From: Microstegium vimineum
Lineage: Eukaryota > Streptophyta > Magnoliopsida > Poales > Poaceae
Length of the DNA: 64,000 bases
Assembly: GCA_022036555.1 (NCBI GenBank)
Contig: CM039128.1
Location: 25,552,719 to 25,616,718, forward strand
Direction: 5' to 3'
Every line of letters starts with the position of its first letter. Position 1 is the first letter of the stretch. A model generated the notes under the pieces. It was not told the origin of the DNA, did no database searches, and saw only the letters and a program-made list of their open reading frames with translations. A program made the position numbers and the translations under genes. Below, one piece after another: positions 57,899-64,000 of this stretch.

Positions 57899-58234
57899 GG
57901 CATGTTTAGATCACAAGGTGTAAAGTTTTTGGATGTCACATCGAATAGTACATGGCGTGTCGAATGAAGTATTCGGATACTAATAAAAAACATAAATTAC
58001 AGAATCCGTCTAGACGAATTTATTAAGTACACTTAATCCATCATTAGCACATTTGTTACTTTAGCGATTAGTGTCTAATCATGGACTAATTAGGCTTAAA
58101 AGATTCATCTCGCAAAATACATACAAACTGTTCAATTAGTTAATTTTTTTATCTACATTCAATACTCCATGCATGTGCCTAAACATTCGATATGGTAGGG
58201 TGCAAAGTTTTTTTTATTGGGATCAAACATGGCC
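57899..58234. mobile_element. Tourist-like MITE in the TAF1B first intron
   Basis: The left end GGCATGTTTAGATCAC and the right end GGGATCAAACATGGCC are inverted. It shares several 15-20 bp interior phrases (taggcttaaaagatt, caatactccatgcatg) with the MITE at 38529-38768. The flanks are ata on both sides. Length about 336 bp. Confidence 0.7.
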
Positions 58235-58687
58235 ATACGCAGATACCTTTTACTATGTTTTAATAAAAATAGCAATTCATATTTTAAAGTTTTATTAAAA
58301 GCAATAAATTATCTTGCAAATGCAATTGCTGGCCAAAGCAAGATTGGAATCATCTCTCTGAGCATTTCATATATAACCTTTGGACATTTACTCCCTGAGC
58401 AAATGAGCTTCGACCCTAACATTGCATAGTTTTTGAACAATTCGATCTATCTCAGCCCTTGCTTTTTCTAGAAGTGATTTTTACAAGTAGTTTATCCAAC
58501 AACGACAGATGGCCTGGCAGTGCAGAACGTGCACTAGCAATAGGACTAGTTAGATTTAGGGAAGTCATTGACGGAAGAGGGAAAGAAGTCGATCAGGAAG
58601 GGGAGCAAAGAAAATCAAGCAACAGAAAGAACCTACTGAAGAACTACACCAGGAAGCCATCTACTAATGTCTAGGGAAGGAACTCAC

Positions 58688-58930
58688 CGCCGGAGGACTG
58701 GCCTCGCGGGCGTGGCAGTCTGGCGGAGGTCGAACGTTGGTCGCAACCTCACGCTCACGGACATGGCGGCCGGCGAAGATTCGCCGCTGGCGGCTAGCGG
58801 GCAGCGCCGTTCATACGTGCGACCGTGCGCGCCTCCGCGGGTGGAAGCGGTGCGATTTCAGCGTGTGGGACAGTGAGTAAACTGCTATGGCGTCCGGGGA
58901 GCATAAGTTCGTCGGCGGCGGTAAACGGGG
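58688..58930 (-). other. TAF1B untranslated first exon and promoter area
   Basis: A GC-rich stretch ends (minus) at a strong donor, CGGCG|GTGAGTT, at 58687. It precedes the first coding exon at 56874 by a 1.8 kb intron. The frames here are featureless. The transcription start is not located; the GC-rich zone ends near 58960. Confidence 0.5.
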
Positions 58931-58960
58931 TCCAGCGCTAGGCAGTAGGAGGAATGTCAA

Positions 58961-59580
58961 AAGAAAAAGAAAAAAAAAGCTAGGTAGTAGGATAATCCAA
59001 TACGGCAGAATGGGCTGGGCCTTGTGGGTAGCATGGGGCATGACGCACTACTAACCGTCCCCAAGGACACGGTTACTGATCTTCCCTATAATTGAAAATT
59101 TCTCTAACCTAATTCCCTCCTTCAAGATCAACGGCTCACAACACACCTACTACGGCTCACAACACATATACCACGCATCCAACGGCTGAGATTAAAAAGT
59201 TAAAAACCAGTCTTACTCTCCCATCCTCTCACGCAACCTTGGGACCCTGGTCGAAGTAGGACAACGTCCCAAATATGTGGAGAATACCCCAAAAATGTTC
59301 CAAGACGTCCTCCTCCTTGGCCACCACCTTAGGAGGGCAGCAAGGTCGTCCAACCCAAGTTGGAGGCCCAATCCAATTTGAGTTCGAGTTCATCTCGGGC
59401 TCCAGGAGCAGCCAATGGTAAAATGGATATCCAGGTCGCATACGGACTCCGTTTTTGATGAAACACGTATGGATGGAAAGATAATTTGAAGAATCTGTCC
59501 AGACGCTGCGTTGTCATCTTTTGGGCCATTGGGCTTTGTAACGAGTTGACCCACCTTAGGGGCGTGAGTGGCTGACCTAG
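58961..59580. other. Unclassified, no gene seen
   Basis: 59226-59580 shares a few short phrases with the neighbouring LTR (acggactccg), but no extended alignment can be made by eye. Possibly an older transposon piece. Confidence 0.4.
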
Positions 59581-60593
59581 TGATGAGGACATTACCGGCT
59601 TAGATATGACCATGCCAACCATTTTTATACCAAAGGTGAAACCATTCTATATGAGTATTATAATTGATATGTTTGATGAATTGGTGCTGCACCGCAAAGT
59701 ATATATATTGTCATTTTTAGAACTGCTTACATGGATCAAGGGAAGGTTCGATTGCATATGGAAAGCATGGATGGTTAATGAAGTTGATTGGGAACCAACT
59801 CCAAGTGTTCCTAACGTCCTTCACCAAGCCACCACGTCAATTTGGATCCAAGGAAAGCAAGAGTCCAAGTCCAACACGTTTTGGAAGTTCAATTCGAACT
59901 ACAGAAGAGTCCAAACTTGCGATGGTTGCCACGACTTCATACGGACTCCGATTGGGACGTTCTAGGACTTTTTGGAAATCTTATCAAGTCTACTTTCCAA
60001 TGGGTTTGAACTCATATTTATATCTTATTAGATGCGTGCGCAGTAGACAGTTTAATCTCGATAGCTTTTCTGCCAACGGTGCTGCGTCACCCAATTTTGG
60101 ACTCATGGACCATGTATCAACTTGGGTCCATTAGGGACTCATCCTAGGGTTGTAGGACGACCCAGGAGCCTTGTGGTCGTCCTCCCTCCTCCTTATATCC
60201 CCCTAGAGCCGCCACAAACAGATTGAGTTTTGTTTAGATGAAAGTTTAGCTGCTGCTACTTCCTTGTAGACGCGTGTGTCGACTAGACCATCCGTTCTAC
60301 TTGATTGATTCGGAACCCCACCTTCATGTGTATCAGATCTGAACCTTCATATTTCATATTGCAATTGAGTACTTGTTCTACTTGTTCTCGCTTGTTCTTC
60401 AATTGCTTGCAGGAATAACCCTAGTGGTTTGGTTGGTTGTGATCCGCAAGATCGTGAGCAACCGCTGGATTTGGTGTATCGATCGCTAAGACGTAGCGTC
60501 CTTGGACAGTTGTAGTCGGATCGTGAACGTCGTTCCAGTCAAATCGAAGTTATCTATCTCCATCGAAAGATCGGGACACCCATACCCTCATCA
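59581..60593 (+). repeat. 5' LTR of the gag-only element
   Basis: 1013 bp with perfect 8-base inverted ends TGATGAGG/CCTCATCA. An open frame within it is a chance reading. Confidence 0.9.
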
Positions 60594-60594
60594 A

Positions 60595-60610
60595 GTGGTA
60601 TTCAGAGCAA
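60595..60610 (+). other. Primer binding site of the gag-only element
   Basis: TGGTATTCAGAGCAAG (60595-60610) two bases after the LTR end is an initiator-Met tRNA type site. Confidence 0.75.
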
Positions 60611-60835
60611 GGTTTCATCAGTGAGAGATTTCAGTTTGCTTTTAATTTCCTATAGTCCAGCAAAAGCCAACAAAAAAATAGTAGATTCGTTTTCCTATGA
60701 CCCCATAGACCTTTTGAGCCTTCTACTAGTATTGATTAGTTCAGACTTGTTGAGTTTGGTTTGCATCGGTCGAGTCGAGTTGCTGGTCTTAGGGTTAGGC
60801 TTTTAGAGTTTCGAGTTCTTGTCACGTTTTGGTCA

Positions 60836-60960
60836 CTATATCCACTGCCATCACCATCACCATATCTATCTCCACGTATCCGCTGCCATCACCATTACCA
60901 TATATATCTCCACTACATCATATATATATCTCCATTGCAATCATTGTTGTCATATACACC
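60836..60960 (+). repeat. Imperfect tandem repeat in the leader
   Basis: Phrases of the type ccatcaccat...atatctatctccac recur three to four times at about 45 bp spacing. No function is evident. Confidence 0.5.
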
Positions 60961-61147
60961 TTTGCTGCATTCTATCAATCTCCGATATTTTTTCTCTACA
61001 CCGTGAAAATTTGATTTGGGCACACACAGACAAATCTACATTGCTAGTTCTTTTCTTGTTGTTCCCTAAAAATAAATAGAAACACTTTGTAATTTGCTTT
61101 ACTGAAATATGATTTGTTAATATTCAGATTCTTGCTAGTTGTGCAAA

Positions 61148-61266
61148 GTAGAAGAAAAGAAGAAGAAAAACCAGAAAGAAAAGAAAAAAAAGAAAAAAAA
61201 GAAAAAAAAGAAAGAGGAAGAAAGAGAAAAAAATCGAAGAACAAGAGAGGAGGAAAAAGAGAGAGT
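61148..61266 (+). repeat. Long purine run in the leader
   Basis: About 120 bases almost purely of A and G (units such as gaaaaaaaa), with only a few pyrimidines. It lies between primer site and gag. The lysine/glutamate frame over it is a composition effect. Confidence 0.8.
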
Positions 61267-61670
61267 GTTGTTCTTGTGCCTTTTTCTGCTGTACCGTGAC
61301 TTTGTTTGTGTCTAGGCTCGCGTCTCTAGCACTGTCTAGCCTAGGACCAGCACGGTACCATCGTTGAACGATCTCTCAACTTGCTTTTGCAACTAATGTG
61401 GTGTTAGTACTTCCTTGCACATTATTGGTTAGCCCTCCTATAGCTCCACATATCCGGATACAACTTTACAGGTGTTGTTGCTACGGTATCGATACACTAT
61501 TTCTAGGGTTTCCGACTTGTTGGTTGCTGCCACCTCCTGTTTTGGTTGGTAAGAACTTGTAAGAGTTTGTTTGAACAGGTTGAGAGTGATTGAATTACAA
61601 CAACCACATCCTAATAGTTGATAGGAGCAGAAATATTATTGTGTATGTTTCTTGTTTTGTTCTAATCATG

Positions 61671-62669
61671 ACAGGAATCTACATGGAAATTGGAGATGAT
61701 CAGATTGCCTATTCCAATCACTTTGCTAGGGGTGTGACAAGTGATAACCATGCTGCTCATGAGGTATGTGATGCTTGGTTTGATGAAATAAAATGTGCAG
61801 TACCTTATTTTGAAGGAAACTATGATCCTCATGCATATATTGAATGTGAGCTACATGTAGATAAGGAATTTAAAAAATATGATCTATCTGAAAAACAAAA
61901 GGTTAGCATTGCTTCAAGTGCTCTTATTAAGTATGCTTTAACTGAATGGAAACACCTTTGTAGATTTGATAAAGCTCCTAAATCTTGGAAAGATATGAAA
62001 AGACATTTTAGAGATGTTTTTGTTCCTAACTATTATTCTAATATTTTGTATGGCAAATTGCAATCTATAAAACAAGAAAACAAAAATGTAGCAGAATACT
62101 TAGATAGACTGAAATTATGTTTGCTACGTTGTGGCTTTGAAGAAAACAATGAGTTTCTAGAACATAGATTTTTGTAAGGTCTTAATGTGCAAATTCAGAA
62201 TTTACTTGTTGATAAACATTATAAGACTTTTGGTGAGTTGTTTGATCTTGCTTGTGACTTTGAAATAACACTAAAAACGGATCTCATAAATACTATAGAA
62301 GCATGTGTCTCTCCTATTACTAACAATTTGCAGCAAACGGATGCCAATATACCAATGGGCATTGATCAATCTGAGATTGGAGGTGAAACATTAAAAAAGA
62401 GCATGAATCTAGCTGCACGAACACCCTTTGAGAAGGGCATCAAAGGTAAGTTAGATGTTTGTAACATAAATCAAGGTGAGCATGCTTTAGTTGAACTGCA
62501 TTTGTCCACTAATCTTGATATCCTAGATCAACCAATAGTGGAACCCATCGCTGATTTTCCTTTGTCACACTTTCATATGCTTGATATTCCATGTGACAAA
62601 GAAGAGTTGTGTGATAATAAATTACTTATATCCATACCCCAACTACTGAATAAAGCTAAAAAATTCTAA
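61671..62669 (+). pseudogene. Gag of the non-autonomous gypsy element
   Basis: The frame from the 61590 side includes MTGIYMEIGDDQIAYSNHF and the Retrotrans_gag block WFDEIKCAVPYFEGNYDPHA, then ALTEWKHLCRFDKAPKSW and VAEYLDRLKLCLLRCGFEE. A TAA at 62175-62177 stops it where the family reads ...RFL.GL. The same phase continues to 62669 with NVQIQNLLVDKHYKTFGELF, without a zinc knuckle or protease. The ATG at 61671 is the likely start because upstream codons show no gag similarity. Gag would form particles for an element that borrows its pol. Confidence 0.75.
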
Positions 62670-63115
62670 ATCAATGAGTGCTGGATTCCAACACATTGTT
62701 CATATAGTAAATGATAATGAAGAAGATCAATTGCTGTCATCGATACATACAATGGGGTACATTGAATTTGATGTCTTTGTGATCTTAGCTATTTGCAGAG
62801 TAAACTGATTGGTAGATTTGACATGCCATGTTCTTCTAATGTTAGTTTTCATGCTATTGGAAAATATAATTGTACAAAGGAGTATATGGTACATCGAATT
62901 TACATTTGTTTAGTTCTGCAATTTTCTTTTATTGTGAAAAGATGTGATCAATTAGAGATATGCAATAACCATAACCATGTCATCTCGAGCTTCTCTAGTT
63001 TTATTATAAAGAAACAGGATAACAATCAAGAAGGGAAGCTCAGTTTGCTTTTACCTACACCACATCCTCCGACAGTGGTCAAACCGAGGACGATTTGCTG
63101 TCAAGAAAGGGAGAA
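62670..63115 (+). other. 3' internal region of the gag-only element, no gene seen
   Basis: It ends in the purine tract aagaaagggagaa (63103-63115) directly before the LTR start. The long open frame that runs from here into the LTR has no family features. Confidence 0.6.
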
Positions 63116-64000
63116 TGATGAGGACATCACCGACTTAGATATGACCATGCCAACCACTTCTATACCAAAGGTGAAACCATTCTATATGAGGTTTATCATT
63201 GTTACATTTGATGAATGGGTGCTGCACTATGAAGTGTGTATGTTTTCATTCTCAGAATTGCTTACATGGATCAAGGAAGGGTTAGATTTCATATGGAAAG
63301 CATGGATGGTCAATGAAGTTGATTGGGGACCAAATTCAAGTGTTCCTAACGTCCTCCACCAGGCCACTGCATCACTTTGGATCCAAGGAAACAAAGAGTC
63401 CAAGTCCAACACGTTTTGGAAGTTCAATTCGGACTGCAGAAGAGTCCAAACTTGCGACGGTTGTCACGACTTCATACGGACTTCGATTGGGACGTTCTTG
63501 CACTTTTTGGAAAACTTATCAGTCTACTTTTCAATGAGTATAGACTCATACTTATATCATATCATATGCATGCGCAGTAGACAGTTTAATCCCGATAGCT
63601 TTTCTGCCAACGGTGCTGCGTCATCCAATTTTGGGCTCATGGCCCATGTATCAACTTGAGTCCATTAGGGACTCATCCTAGGGTTGTAGGACGATTCCAG
63701 GACCCTTGTGGTTGTCCTCCCTCCTCCTTATACCCCCTAGAGCCGCCATAAACAGATGGGGGTTTGGTTTAGATGAAAGTTTAGCTGCTGCTACTGCCTT
63801 GTAGACGCGTATGTCGACTAGACCATCCGTTCTACTTGATTCGGAACCCCCCATCATGTGTATCACATCTGAACCTTCATCTCTTATTTACAATTGAGTG
63901 CTTGTTCTACTTGTTCTTGCTTGTTCTTCGATTGCTTGCAGGAATAACCCTAGTGGTTTGGTTGGTTGTGATCCGCAAGATCGTGAGCAACCGCTGGATT
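63116..64000 (+). repeat. 3' LTR of the gag-only element, cut by the window
   Basis: It starts TGATGAGGACATC and follows 59581 on with about 10% differences in the first part. The last ~130 bp are outside the window. Confidence 0.88.

Larger units (their letters stand above)
39105..58930 (-). pseudogene. TAF1B: TAF1B, RNA polymerase I initiation factor subunit; disrupted copy
   Basis: Plant TAF1B is the TFIIB-like/Rrn7 subunit of the factor that places Pol I on rDNA promoters in the nucleolus. I recognise the long exon at 55206-55809 with ILPSDIYRWAMEG, RPVRVIGAWQLEAEAGSIAQ, ILPHACRIYEWAMP and LYNINGQG, and an N-terminal zinc-ribbon start CDHCG. Exons, all with GT/AG borders, are about 58688-58930 (untranslated), 56745-56874, 55896-56332, 55206-55809, 54967-55117, 54134-54258, 53217-53678 and 52852-52930 continuing at 39200-39105. 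Damage: stops at 55990 and two TAA in the 53217-53678 exon, one more in the last exon, a LINE in the second exon, and a Sirevirus in the last. The gene call is strong; the last exon is inference. Confidence 0.8.
59581..64000 (+). mobile_element. Gag-only gypsy-type LTR element, right end beyond window
   Basis: A direct repeat pair at 59581-60593 and 63116-64000 forms the LTRs (TGATGAGG ... CCTCATCA), with the primer site after the left one and a purine tract before the right one. The 2.5 kb interior holds only gag; there is no protease, RT or integrase, so it depends on another element. The first 360 bp of the two LTRs differ at roughly 40 places (hand count), which makes it the oldest LTR pair here. 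The gag type suggests Ty3/gypsy. Confidence 0.85.

Noticed and set aside
61044..61299. Lysine/glutamate-rich frame and its phenylalanine-rich complement
   Set aside because: Direct result of the purine run. No start context or conserved domain.
62793..63659. A 288-codon frame in the gag-only element
   Set aside because: It runs from the internal region through the PPT into the 3' LTR and matches no family. Chance frame.
1..64000. tRNA, rRNA or bacterial-type operon features
   Set aside because: None seen. Only tRNA-like matches are the short primer sites of retrotransposons.

Overview
The window is nuclear DNA of a grass, most likely of the sorghum/sugarcane/maize group (Andropogoneae). It has no bacterial features. 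It contains LTR retrotransposons of types familiar from grasses, CACTA, hAT, PIF/Tourist-like and Stowaway-like DNA elements, and pieces of two intron-containing plant genes that retroelements have broken up. No ordinary intact host gene is present. The organism call is inference from element types and gene resemblance.

Layout. (1) 1-14018, minus strand: a Ty3/gypsy element of the Tat type (gag, protease, RT, RNase H, one LTR), running off the left edge. A Ty1/copia element (copia A, 4183-11860, plus strand, TSD GTTTT) sits inside its gag; copia A has a 1211-codon open gag-pol reading frame broken by only one late TGA. (2) 14019-17240, minus: a decayed ORF of the 'putative gypsy type transposon' family, preceded by a TATA box and a Sirevirus-like U3. 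(3) 17507-18430, plus: a deleted hAT transposase remnant; directly behind it a CACTA element with perfect ends and TSD TCA (18495-20669). (4) 21105-24500: a PIF-like element, MITE-like repeats and an old tandem repeat, in AT-rich DNA. (5) 24504-28445: a long LTR-like segment. (6) 28990-35413, minus: an ATL-type RING-H2 ubiquitin ligase gene, split inside its RING by a dead copia element (copia B, 29641-34888, TSD AAGCA). (7) 37960-38768: three MITEs in a row. (8) 39105-58930, minus: a gene for the RNA polymerase I factor TAF1B, recognisable over at least seven coding exons. It carries several stop codons, a truncated LINE, and a 13.65 kb Sirevirus (39201-52851, plus, TSD GACCC) in what I read as its last coding exon. 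(9) 59581-64000, plus: a gag-only gypsy-type element with old LTRs, running off the right edge.

How it fits together. The window is a stack of insertions whose order can be read: copia A is younger than the Tat element, copia B is younger than the RING-H2 gene, and the Sirevirus is younger than the TAF1B gene. The most unusual item is the tail of the Sirevirus. Between pol and its 3' LTR lie an extra polypurine tract, a cluster of U3-like palindromes, a leader that looks like a plant gene leader, and a proline/glutamine-rich extra ORF. A similar arrangement (Sirevirus-like U3 driving a transposon-family ORF) appears independently at 14.7-17.2 kb.

Caution: single-base insertions and deletions are very frequent in the 28-56 kb part (even between the two Sirevirus LTRs) but nearly absent between the copia A LTRs. 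Some frameshifts there may be assembly errors. Divergence figures are hand counts.
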